This document shows, in pieces, positions 51,820 through 59,501 of a stretch of 64,000 nucleotides of DNA; the stretch's first letter is position 1; every line of letters starts with the position of its first letter. Made by a program: the position numbers and the translations under genes. The DNA comes from Candidatus Rifleibacteriota bacterium (lineage in GTDB: Bacteria > Riflebacteria > Ozemobacteria > Ozemobacterales > Ozemobacteraceae). The DNA is taken from the NCBI GenBank assembly GCA_029564115.1, contig JAKQQP010000218.1, positions 1-64,000 on the forward strand. Direction: 5' to 3'. The notes under the pieces were generated by a model, which worked only from the letters and a program-made list of their open reading frames with translations, was not told the origin of the DNA and did not search any database.

Positions 51820-52212
51820 ATGGCCGAACTGTTTTTCTGGGGAACCGGTAGAAGAAAATCCGCAACCGCCCGCGTCCGCATCTGCAGAGGCGAAGGCAAA
51901 ATCGTTGTTAACAAGAGAGCCTTCGAGGATTACTTCCCGATTCCTCTTACCCGCAAAATCATTGTACAGCCCCTTGCCACAACTGAAACCCTTGGCAAGT
52001 TCGACGTATATGCAAACATCGCCGGTGGCGGCAGCACTGGTCAGTCTGGTGCCCTGCGCCATGGCCTGGCTCGCGCTCTGGTCAAATTCAACGAAGAATT
52101 TCGTTCACCGTTGAAGAAAAACGGCTATCTGACTCGCGATCCGCGCATGAAAGAACGCAAAAAATACGGTCTCAAAAAAGCAAGAAGAAGACCCCAGTTC
52201 TCAAAACGCTGA
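51820..52212 (+). CDS. rpsI: 30S ribosomal protein S9
   Basis: 130 residues. [34 protein letters not shown] and the basic tail ending RRPQFSKR are the S9 signatures; the C-terminal Arg reaches the P-site tRNA in the ribosome. GGAGG precedes the ATG. It is followed by a strong terminator. Confidence 0.97.
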   Translation: MAELFFWGTGRRKSATARVRICRGEGKIVVNKRAFEDYFPIPLTRKIIVQPLATTETLGKFDVYANIAGGGSTGQSGALRHGLARALVKFNEEFRSPLKKNGYLTRDPRMKERKKYGLKKARRRPQFSKR

Positions 52213-52218
52213 TATTTC

Positions 52219-52252
52219 AAAAAACACCCCTGGTTTTCAGGGGTGTTTTTTT
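52219..52252 (+). terminator. Intrinsic terminator of the rplM-rpsI operon
   Basis: Stem AACACCCCTG/CAGGGGTGTT with a GTTTT-type loop and a T-run, just after the rpsI stop. Confidence 0.9.
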
Positions 52253-52303
52253 CTTTAGTTGCCGCCCGCTTTATGGTAGTAATAGACATAAGAGGTGACA
52301 GAT

Positions 52304-52699
52304 ATGAAAGACAAGGAATTGATTGATAAAGCTATTGCGGCCAGCAAAATGGCCTATGCGCCCTATTCAAACTTCATGGTTGGAGCAGCTTTGCAGCTAA
52401 AAAACGGCGAAATTATTCAGGGCTGCAACGTCGAAAACGCCAGCTTCGGCCTGACCAACTGCGCCGAGCGCACGGCTCTGTTTGCAGCCATTGCCCGCGG
52501 CGAAAAAGAATTCGTCAAATTGGCTGTTTATGTCGACAGACCGGCGTTTACCGCCCCCTGCGGCGCTTGCCGCCAGGTCATTCTTGAACTGGCTCCCAAA
52601 GCCGAGATTTTGCTCGTCAACAACCGTGGCGAAGTTAAAAAGACTTCGATAAAAGAACTGCTGCCCTTCAGTTTCGGCTCTGAAGACCTTGAAAGTTGA
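52304..52699 (+). CDS. cdd: Cytidine deaminase
   Basis: 131 residues from ATG 52304, which has AGAGGTG 6 bases upstream; an upstream GTG (52295) is inside that site. AYAPYSNFMVGAAL, CAERTALFAAIARGE and PCGACRQVI give the three zinc Cys and the catalytic Glu of tetrameric cytidine deaminase, which converts cytidine and deoxycytidine to uridine forms. It is followed by DUF1232 and cheW genes, perhaps in one transcript. Confidence 0.93.
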   Translation: MKDKELIDKAIAASKMAYAPYSNFMVGAALQLKNGEIIQGCNVENASFGLTNCAERTALFAAIARGEKEFVKLAVYVDRPAFTAPCGACRQVILELAPKAEILLVNNRGEVKKTSIKELLPFSFGSEDLES

Positions 52700-52714
52700 G
52701 TTCTGATATTTCTC

Positions 52715-52963
52715 ATGGCAGATAAAGGCCCTTCAATACCCCGCAGACTTATTGCCAGCCCTCTGGCACAGTTTGTTCTGTTCGCTTTCACAGTGCTTTA
52801 TGTTGCCAGCCCTGTCGATGTAATACCAGACCTTATGCCCGTCATTGGCTGGCTTGACGATCTGGCGGTATTTGTCACTCAGGTTTCCGCTTTCCTCATG
52901 TATGTCAAAGAGAGACGCCAGAGAGTCTCTGACAAGCAGCGAGAAAGCACAGGAGGCAAATAA
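52715..52963 (+). CDS. DUF1232 (YkvA-like) small membrane protein
   Basis: 82 residues. VLYVASPVDVIPDLMPVIGWLDDLAVF is the YxxSPIDLIPDFIPxxGxxDD motif of DUF1232, with two hydrophobic segments (about 20-35 and 40-62). Function unknown. The stop overlaps the ATG of cheW (TAATG), so the two are coupled. Confidence 0.85.
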   Translation: MADKGPSIPRRLIASPLAQFVLFAFTVLYVASPVDVIPDLMPVIGWLDDLAVFVTQVSAFLMYVKERRQRVSDKQRESTGGK

Positions 52964-53442
52964 TGGCAGTCAAAAAAACCAGTATTCGCCAGGAAGTCCA
53001 GGCGGTAGGTTTTTATATCGGCGAAGACGAATACGCCCTTTACATTCACAAGGTTCGCGAAATCTACCCGATGACCGAAATTCGCAAGATCCCCAAGGCC
53101 CCGCAGTTTGTCGAAGGGGTGATCAACCTGCGCGGGCAGATTATCCCGATCATCGATTTGCGCAAACGCTTTGACATGGCACCAAATGAGAGCAGACAAA
53201 CGGCTAAGATACTTATTGTCGAACTCGAAAAAAATCAGGTTGGCATGATCGTCGACAACGTCTCTGAAGTCATGCGCTTTTACGTTGACGAGATCGAAAA
53301 AGCGCCGGCAATGTTTTCGGCAAACATCGACTCTCAGTATATTCAAGGGGTCGCAAAACTCGAAGGCAAGCTGATAATACTGCTCGACATCGAAAAATTG
53401 CTGTCATTCGAAGAAAAAACCGTTTTGAAGAGCCTCGCATAA
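52963..53442 (+). CDS. cheW: Chemotaxis coupling protein CheW
   Basis: 159 residues. VGFYIGEDEYALYIHKVREIYPM, FVEGVINLRGQIIPIIDLRKRF and VGMIVDNVSEVMRF are typical of CheW, the adaptor linking chemoreceptors to CheA at the membrane. No CheA or receptor gene is in the window. The start overlaps the DUF1232 stop and the next gene begins immediately after its own stop. Confidence 0.92.
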   Translation: MAVKKTSIRQEVQAVGFYIGEDEYALYIHKVREIYPMTEIRKIPKAPQFVEGVINLRGQIIPIIDLRKRFDMAPNESRQTAKILIVELEKNQVGMIVDNVSEVMRFYVDEIEKAPAMFSANIDSQYIQGVAKLEGKLIILLDIEKLLSFEEKTVLKSLA

Positions 53443-54069
53443 ATGGCAGAAGAAAAGACCAGACCCAGGGGCTGCCTGCACTCCATGTTCCTCGGAATCG
53501 GCTGCGGTTGTATCTACCCGGTTGCAATGCTTCTGCTGCTGGCCCTGCTTGGCTGGTTCTTTCTGGCCGGGCCACTCGAAAAATTTACTACGCCTGTCGA
53601 ACTCCCACAATTTGCAGGTCCAGACCAGGAAGACTTCTGGAAACTCCAGGAAAAACGCCTCGACTCTGAAACCCTGGCAAGCTCACCGCTGATTCTGACT
53701 CAATCTGAGTTTAACGCCTACCTCAATTCATGGCAGATCCCGCCGGTTAATGGCTTTTGTTTAAGCAGGTGCAGATTCTTTGCCGGCGAGGGCAGGGGCA
53801 CATTTTACCTCATTGGCTCTGGCTTTTCGCTGCGCAGCCTGGTAATCGGCGTCGAAATAATTCGCAAGACCGCCGGCCAGCATGAATTAGGTAAAATAAC
53901 CCTGAACAACTGGGAAATACCGCCAGACGCATTTCTCAGAAAATACGCCGAGAAATTTATCGGGTCGATTGTTGAATCGGTGCCAACCAGCTTACCCACA
54001 AACTTTTTGAGCGGCAAAGCTGTCTTTGACTTCGAAGGCGAGGTAATCAGGCTGAGCGGCGAGTATTAA
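53443..54069 (+). CDS. Single-pass membrane protein, unknown function
   Basis: 208 residues starting directly after the cheW stop. One transmembrane helix (about 25-47, YPVAMLLLLALLGWFFLAG) follows a short Cys-rich cytoplasmic part (CLHSMFLGIGCGC). The rest is extracytoplasmic with LILTQSEFNAYLNSWQ and no known motif. Operon position with cheW suggests co-expression, but no chemotaxis role is shown. It converges on the 54086 gene. Confidence 0.72.
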   Translation: MAEEKTRPRGCLHSMFLGIGCGCIYPVAMLLLLALLGWFFLAGPLEKFTTPVELPQFAGPDQEDFWKLQEKRLDSETLASSPLILTQSEFNAYLNSWQIPPVNGFCLSRCRFFAGEGRGTFYLIGSGFSLRSLVIGVEIIRKTAGQHELGKITLNNWEIPPDAFLRKYAEKFIGSIVESVPTSLPTNFLSGKAVFDFEGEVIRLSGEY

Positions 54070-54085
54070 CAGCGCTTTTCTAAAT

Positions 54086-55102
54086 TCAGCCGCAGATTTC
54101 AAAAGTCCGGCCGTTTTTTTGCAGATAAACCGGGCAATTGTCGAAATGCGCCAGAAGACTTTTCAGTTCCGTTGGCTTCCACTGATGCAGATCTACCGGC
54201 TCATCAGCCCGCCCACCGGTCAGAAAACCCGCAACTGGAAACGGCCCCGGCAATTGGCCGTCGACGACAAACTCACTGTATTCAGGCTGTAAAGAATGCA
54301 GACGAGCACTGATCCCGCCAATCTGGACAGGGAACTCACCATAAGGAAGCCCCTGCAGAGAACCAAGATCGGCCTGAAAAATCTGGTAATCAGAGCCGGC
54401 ATGAACCGGATACGCCCAAAAACCCGCCTCAACCGGAAAGCAGCCAGGACCAGCGTTTTCCAGAGCGACGGTTTCCCAGTCTATGAAAGGGCTGGCTTCT
54501 TTAAAATCACTGTTCATGACCGAGATCGGCATGACAAACATTTGCGTGTGGGCTTCAAGGCGCCTCAGATAGCGACGCAGCGGGCTGGTTTCACTCGGTT
54601 CTGGTTGCCGCAAAAAATAAAAACCATGCAGATCTATCATCGGGACATTCTGCAGCTGCTCGCAGATAGAGTCTAGACCCCAGTCTCCGGCACCATATTC
54701 GCCGCTGCGCGCCCGGGATCTCAACAAAAACGGTATTCTGCAATCATGATTCTGGGCAATATTCGACAGGTTCAGACAGTCTGAATAAGACCCGAGCACT
54801 GGAAGCAGCCCTTCGTGGGCGTAACCGGCTTCGCCCGGTCGATAATTTGGCCTGAGAATTTTTTGCAATGCCCCGGAGACGGCAAGCAGTGTTTGTGGAT
54901 TATTGCTGAGGACGCCTTTTATACCAAGCCTGATCAGGTCATCTTCGATATGGCTCCAGATTTTATGAAGAAAAGGCATTGCCATATCGAGCAATGAGGC
55001 TTTTTGTGAAACACCGGCAATATTGCTGAGCAAAGTGTCATAATCGATGCGCAACCAGTATGGGTAGCTTTTACCGGGCAGACGCCGTTGTAAGTTGAGC
55101 AT
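54086..55102 (-). CDS. Alanine-racemase-fold protein, PLP lysine not evident
   Basis: 338 residues. The layout follows alanine racemase: YWLRIDYDTLLSNI, LGIKGVLSNNPQTL, VLGSYSDCLNLSN, LLRSRARSGEYGAGDW (place of KVDTGMGRLG) and a C-terminal beta domain (FPVAGFLTGGRADEPVDLHQW). In the region where VVKADAYGHG is expected it reads LLDMAMPFLHKI, so the PLP lysine is missing or displaced. It may bind a ligand without racemase activity. Its start shares a base with the stop of the PlsC fusion gene, so translation is coupled. Fold call moderate. Confidence 0.6.
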   Translation of the reverse strand: MLNLQRRLPGKSYPYWLRIDYDTLLSNIAGVSQKASLLDMAMPFLHKIWSHIEDDLIRLGIKGVLSNNPQTLLAVSGALQKILRPNYRPGEAGYAHEGLLPVLGSYSDCLNLSNIAQNHDCRIPFLLRSRARSGEYGAGDWGLDSICEQLQNVPMIDLHGFYFLRQPEPSETSPLRRYLRRLEAHTQMFVMPISVMNSDFKEASPFIDWETVALENAGPGCFPVEAGFWAYPVHAGSDYQIFQADLGSLQGLPYGEFPVQIGGISARLHSLQPEYSEFVVDGQLPGPFPVAGFLTGGRADEPVDLHQWKPTELKSLLAHFDNCPVYLQKNGRTFEICG

Positions 55103-56340
55103 CAGGAACCCTGCGGCATATCTCTAACGTCGTAACCCATAACCTCGGAACCTTTGGCGCAGATTCGCTCGTAGAGCATGGATAAAATCTGTTCTTCATC
55201 TTTTCCGGCTTCAAGTTCAGCTCGAGTATCTATGGGCTCGAGAAAATGAACCGACATTTTTGCCGGGCGCGGAAACACTGTGCCAGGAGGTGTTAAAAGA
55301 TGGGAGTTGGCAATGTAGGCCGGCACTATCGGGAGTTTTTTCTTCAGGGCAAATTTGATTGCGCCAGACTTGAACTGGCCGACTTTACCTTCGCGGTTGC
55401 GGGTTCCCTCAGGGAACAACCCCAGTCGATGCCCGTCGTTGAGAACTTTCATGGCAGTTTTAATGGCAGTGGCGTCAACTTTTGCACGATCGACCGGGAA
55501 ACAAAGCACCTTGCGAAGATAGAAGCCCTTCAACGGATTATCGAAAGCCTCTTTTTTCACCATTATAAAAAGTGGCACGCGAACGGCACCGCCCATGATG
55601 AAGCCATCCCAGATAGAAGCATGGTTTGCAACCGTAACAAACTGCTGTTCAACTGGAACAAGCTCGTAATTATAAATCTTCATGCGGTTGTAAATTCTGA
55701 AAAACCAGCGACTGAAAGCCTGCGAAACGTTATACCAGATAAAAGAAGGGGTGGTCTCTGCAATAAGTCCTTCATTGCCACCGGTTGAACCAGCAATGTA
55801 TCTGATGCAGCGATAGATCAGATAAAGTATCAGAATGCCGGCCAGCCAGGGCAGAATTACGGCCATTAATGTGCCTGCGAAGGTAATGGCATCTTCGACA
55901 GTACCTATAACCGGGTTCGCCACTCCGGCGGTGGCAACCGTCGAAGCGGCACGAAGCCCTGTTTTACCGGCATGAACGGTCAACGTGGTTGTTTCTGCAA
56001 AAACCATCGCAACGAGCAGATAAAACCAGTGACTAGAACCTGGCACCAGCGCAAAGGTAAGAATCGCCGAAAAAGCCATTTTAGCCGGCAATTCAAGCCA
56101 GTCGAGAAAATTATCGATCAAAGGAACTTTGTCGCCCAGAAATTCTGCGACTGCAGCAACAGCGAGAGTTATCAATACCGGATCTGCTGCAAGAAAGGAA
56201 AAACTTTCGTTGATTTTTAACATTGGAGAATCGGGAAAAAAACGGCAGATCAGCCCAAGTATCAATGGCGGCATAAACGCCCTGAAACCGGTCATGGCCG
56301 AAAGACTCAACCCGGTAAAGACAGGAAAAATGTATTCCAT
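55102..56340 (-). CDS. DUF4126 membrane domain fused to PlsC-type acyltransferase
   Basis: 412 residues. Residues 1 to about 195 are hydrophobic and match DUF4126 (SAMTGFRAFMPPLILGL, LGDKVPLIDNFLDWL). Residues about 225-400 are a 1-acyl-glycerol-3-phosphate acyltransferase domain with NHASIWDG (H-x4-D catalytic pair) and FPEGTRN, then LPIVPAYI. It probably attaches acyl chains to lysophospholipid at the inner membrane. The fusion is in one uninterrupted frame. The expression signal is the promoter-operator at 56385-56418. Confidence 0.88.
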   Translation of the reverse strand: MEYIFPVFTGLSLSAMTGFRAFMPPLILGLICRFFPDSPMLKINESFSFLAADPVLITLAVAAVAEFLGDKVPLIDNFLDWLELPAKMAFSAILTFALVPGSSHWFYLLVAMVFAETTTLTVHAGKTGLRAASTVATAGVANPVIGTVEDAITFAGTLMAVILPWLAGILILYLIYRCIRYIAGSTGGNEGLIAETTPSFIWYNVSQAFSRWFFRIYNRMKIYNYELVPVEQQFVTVANHASIWDGFIMGGAVRVPLFIMVKKEAFDNPLKGFYLRKVLCFPVDRAKVDATAIKTAMKVLNDGHRLGLFPEGTRNREGKVGQFKSGAIKFALKKKLPIVPAYIANSHLLTPPGTVFPRPAKMSVHFLEPIDTRAELEAGKDEEQILSMLYERICAKGSEVMGYDVRDMPQGS

Positions 56341-56384
56341 GGCAGTGTTAGACCCGTTCCTTGTTTGGTTAATTTTCAGCAGGA

Positions 56385-56418
56385 AGTATATACCACATGT
56401 TTCAATACTGCAAACATG
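56385..56418 (-). promoter_or_regulatory. Promoter with overlapping palindromic operator, DUF4126-PlsC gene
   Basis: On the minus strand, TTGCAG (plus 56408-56413), a 17-base spacer, then TATACT (plus 56385-56390). An inverted repeat CATGTTT/AAACATG (56396-56402, 56412-56418) covers the -35 and spacer, the usual place for a repressor. Confidence 0.55.
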
Positions 56419-56421
56419 CGT

Positions 56422-56913
56422 TCACCTGATGTTGTTTTTTCGCAGCAAAGATCGCAAATCAGAAAATTCAACGGCGGCAGAAAATTCGTCTAACGTATTG
56501 TCAGGGTCACGTAAAAGGATTTCCAGGGCTGTAATCTTTGCCTGCAGCCATTCTTTGAGAAACCGGGCATCAGCCTGCTTCAATTCTCGCTGCAACAGCT
56601 CGAGAGCAAGCTGATACTGACGACTTTGGCGGGCAATAAAATATAAAGACAGGTTGAAATAGTCTTCCCTGAGCAGATGCCCAGCGTCAAAGCTCAACAA
56701 AGTAAGCTGCAACTGCCTGGCGGCAATGGCATAAAAATTTTCGTCATTGCCTTCATCGATGCTGATTTCCGATTCAAGTCTGGCAACGGTAGCATTAACG
56801 GCCTTTTCCAGAATTTTCAAGTCTGTGAATACCGAAGCGCCGACCAGAGAGGCTGACCAAAAAAGCAAGCCGAATACCAGCAGCAATTTGAATATAGGCA
56901 CTCTTTTTTTCAT
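56422..56913 (-). CDS. Small secreted or membrane-anchored helical protein
   Basis: 163 residues from ATG 56913 (MKKRVPIFKLLLVFGLLFWS), which gives a good N-terminal signal or anchor; a longer open frame reaching 57171 starts in unlikely sequence. The mature part is helical with TPR-like heptads (LQLTLLSFDAGHLLREDYFNLSLYF, LALELLQRELKQADARF). No family is recognised. It lies upstream of, and probably separate from, the PlsC fusion gene. The upstream region to 57284 shows no further gene. Confidence 0.7.
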   Translation of the reverse strand: MKKRVPIFKLLLVFGLLFWSASLVGASVFTDLKILEKAVNATVARLESEISIDEGNDENFYAIAARQLQLTLLSFDAGHLLREDYFNLSLYFIARQSRQYQLALELLQRELKQADARFLKEWLQAKITALEILLRDPDNTLDEFSAAVEFSDLRSLLRKNNIR

Positions 56914-57283
56914 ACAATCTGTAGCTTCATTGAAACTCTGACACATATCGAGAATAACAGCCCGCCCACAAAAATCGCAACCACACACATAAAAAAACTC
57001 TCGCCTGCTCGAACAACAATTTTCGGACAAAAAATATATCATCAGCAAAGTCTTATAAAACTTCAAAACCACATTGCTTAAATTTGCAGTGACAAAATAT
57101 CTAGTTCTGTATGCAGTTTGGATTGCTCTCCAAAAAATGTTGCGCAGCGACTCAGAAGGTTGCCAAATCATGGTGATTTTATTAGAATGAACGTTCGTGG
57201 CAGTAAAATAGTGTTTTTTGCTGCCGGTGCCGGCGGTTTTTTCGCAAAGATGACCGCTGCAAAACCAGATTCAGGAATTTTCA

Positions 57284-58447
57284 ATGAACCTTATTTATTT
57301 GTCGCCGCATTTTCCACCAAATTTTGTCAATTTTGTCGTCGGTCTCGCCAGTCGGGGCATCAAAGTACTTGGCATTGCCGATGAGCACCCTGACAACCTC
57401 GACGAGAGACTCAAGCACAGCCTTCACGACTATTATCGCGTCGACAATCTCGAAGATTATGAACAGGTTTATCGGGCGGCAGCCCTGCTCATGCACCGAC
57501 ACGGGCGAGTTGCCAGAGTAGAGTCGCATAACGAACACTGGATGATGCATGAAGCCAGATTGCGTGAAGATTTTAACATTACCGGCCCCAATGTTGCGCA
57601 AACTTTGAAGATCAAGCGCAAATCCGAAATGAAAAAAATATTCAAGGCCCGCAAAGCTCCAGTAGTCGATGGCGAACTTGTAGAAAGCGAAAAACAGTTG
57701 CAGGCTTTTATCAAAAAGCACAAATACCCCGTGTTTGCCAAACCCGACATCGGTGTCGGAGCCATGGCAGCTTTTAAAATAGACAATGATCAAAAGCTTG
57801 CTGATTTCTGGCGCGATAAACCGGCCGGAGAATACTTTGTCGAGCCTTTCATCGACGGAGAATTGATGACTTTCGATGGCATAACCGACCAGAACGGTGA
57901 AATCGTTTTTTATTCGTCTCTACACTCTATAAATGGCGCTTTTGACCTTGTTGCCTACAACCAGGATCTGAGCTTTTTTGTAGTGCGCGATATACCCCAG
58001 GATGCCATCGATATCGGCAGTAAAATAGTAAAAGACTTCGACATCAAAGCCAAATTTTTTCATCTCGAATTTTTGCGCCGACGCTCTGATGGCAAGCTTT
58101 TCGTTCTTGAGATGAACTGCCGCCCTCCGGGAGGGTACACAGTCGATCTGATGAACTATTCCGCCGATGTCAATGTTTACCAGGAATGGGCCAATATTAT
58201 CGCCGAAAACCGTTTTATTGCCAAAGTAGAGCGCAAATACAACGCAGCTCACATCGCCAGAAAGTTCGGCAAGAATTATCGCCATTCAGTTGAAGAAATA
58301 TTTGCCAGGTTTTCTGACAAGATCGCTGCTCACACACCAGTACCTCAGGTCTTTGCCGAAGTGATGGGCAATGAAGCGTTTCTAGTCAGGTCACCCGAAA
58401 AAGAAGATATTTTCGCAATGATCGACTTTATCCAGAAAACCTGCTAG
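57284..58447 (+). CDS. ATP-grasp carboxylate-amine ligase-like protein
   Basis: 387 residues. MNLIYLSPHFPPN starts a pre-ATP-grasp lobe. The ATP-binding part has YPVFAKPDIGVGA (about 150), EYFVEPFIDGELMTFDG, HLEFLRRRSDGKLFVLEMNCRPPGG (Glu and Asn Mg ligands). The family joins a carboxylate to an amine or thiol with acyl-phosphate formation. AGGAAT precedes the ATG. A glycosyltransferase gene follows after 10 bases, suggesting a shared surface-polymer or metabolite role, although the substrate is unknown. Confidence 0.85.
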   Translation: MNLIYLSPHFPPNFVNFVVGLASRGIKVLGIADEHPDNLDERLKHSLHDYYRVDNLEDYEQVYRAAALLMHRHGRVARVESHNEHWMMHEARLREDFNITGPNVAQTLKIKRKSEMKKIFKARKAPVVDGELVESEKQLQAFIKKHKYPVFAKPDIGVGAMAAFKIDNDQKLADFWRDKPAGEYFVEPFIDGELMTFDGITDQNGEIVFYSSLHSINGAFDLVAYNQDLSFFVVRDIPQDAIDIGSKIVKDFDIKAKFFHLEFLRRRSDGKLFVLEMNCRPPGGYTVDLMNYSADVNVYQEWANIIAENRFIAKVERKYNAAHIARKFGKNYRHSVEEIFARFSDKIAAHTPVPQVFAEVMGNEAFLVRSPEKEDIFAMIDFIQKTC

Positions 58448-58457
58448 AGAAAAGCCT

Positions 58458-59435
58458 GTGCATCCAAAAACACCTCCAAAAGCTTCGGTGATCATTGCGG
58501 CATACAATTGCAAAGACAGTTTGCGCCTCTGCCTCGATGCCCTGTGTACACAAAACACAACTCATTCTTTTGAAGTTATAGTTGTTGACGATGCCTCGAC
58601 ACAGCCACTCGACGTTCTACGGCCACACTATGCCGAAAAACTGAGTCTGACCGTTCTGCGGTTGCCTCAGAACAGCGGCCCGGCCGCCGCCAGAAATGCC
58701 GGCGTTACCGCTGCCGCCGGCGAAATAATTCTTTTTACCGATGCCGACTGTCAACCGCACGAGCTTTGGCTCGAAAAAATGCTCGCTCCATTTGCAGACA
58801 CAAACATCACCGGCGCAAAAGGGGTCTATGCCAGCAGGCAAAGCGATCTCTGGGCAAGACTGGCACAGCTCGAGTTCGAAGAACGATACGAAGAACTGGC
58901 CAGCCATTCCGAAATAGATTTTATCGATACTCATTCGGCAGCTTACCGCAAAACTGCCATTCAGACGGCAGGGGGGTTCAACGTCGGCCTGCGGCAGAAT
59001 GAAGACGTAGATCTGGCCTTCAGAATCAAACAAGCCGGAGCAAAGTTCGTCTTTGTAGCCGACGCACTGGTCTTTCACACGCACCGGGAAGGCTGGCAGG
59101 CGTATGCAAAGCTGAAATTCTGGCGCGGCTTCTGGCGAATGCAGGTTTATCGGCAGCATCCCCAAAAAGCGATTGACGACACCTATACGCCGATGTCGCT
59201 GAAACTGCAGTTGTTGCTTCTGGTCGGGCTGCCTCTCTTCCTGGCGTCGAAAACGCTTCGTTTTATCTGGAAAACAGCCTGGCTTGCTTCATGTATTCCT
59301 TTGGCACGGATCGCTATGCCGGAAAGATATGTCCTGTCACTGATGACCCCGATTTTCTGTATTGTGCGCGGCGTTGCTCTGCTCTCGGGCATGTGCGCCG
59401 GATTGGTCAATTTATTGCGGGCAGGTCGATACTGA
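58458..59435 (+). CDS. Family 2 glycosyltransferase
   Basis: 325 residues from GTG 58458. ASVIIAAYNCKDSLRLCLDAL, VDDASTQ, GPAAARNAGVTAA and LFTDADCQPH (DXD-like) are GT2 (GT-A fold) motifs, and GLRQNEDVDLAFRI is the ED box. Two hydrophobic segments at the C-terminus (about 240-300) may anchor it in the membrane. The gene lies next to an ATP-grasp ligase. It ends before a bidirectional terminator. Confidence 0.88.
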   Translation: MHPKTPPKASVIIAAYNCKDSLRLCLDALCTQNTTHSFEVIVVDDASTQPLDVLRPHYAEKLSLTVLRLPQNSGPAAARNAGVTAAAGEIILFTDADCQPHELWLEKMLAPFADTNITGAKGVYASRQSDLWARLAQLEFEERYEELASHSEIDFIDTHSAAYRKTAIQTAGGFNVGLRQNEDVDLAFRIKQAGAKFVFVADALVFHTHREGWQAYAKLKFWRGFWRMQVYRQHPQKAIDDTYTPMSLKLQLLLLVGLPLFLASKTLRFIWKTAWLASCIPLARIAMPERYVLSLMTPIFCIVRGVALLSGMCAGLVNLLRAGRY

Positions 59436-59452
59436 AGAAAAATTTCGGATAT

Positions 59453-59483
59453 AAAAAAGCCCGGCTAGATGCCGGGCTTTTTT
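59453..59483. terminator. Bidirectional intrinsic terminator
   Basis: Stem AAAAAAGCCCGGC/GCCGGGCTTTTTT with loop TAGAT, between the convergent glycosyltransferase and cNMP-MinD-TPR genes. Confidence 0.9.
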
Positions 59484-59501
59484 ATATCACTGAGTTTCGC
59501 T

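Noticed and set aside
57187..57384. Possible ORF upstream of the ATP-grasp gene
   Set aside because: It mostly overlaps that gene in another frame and has no family resemblance.
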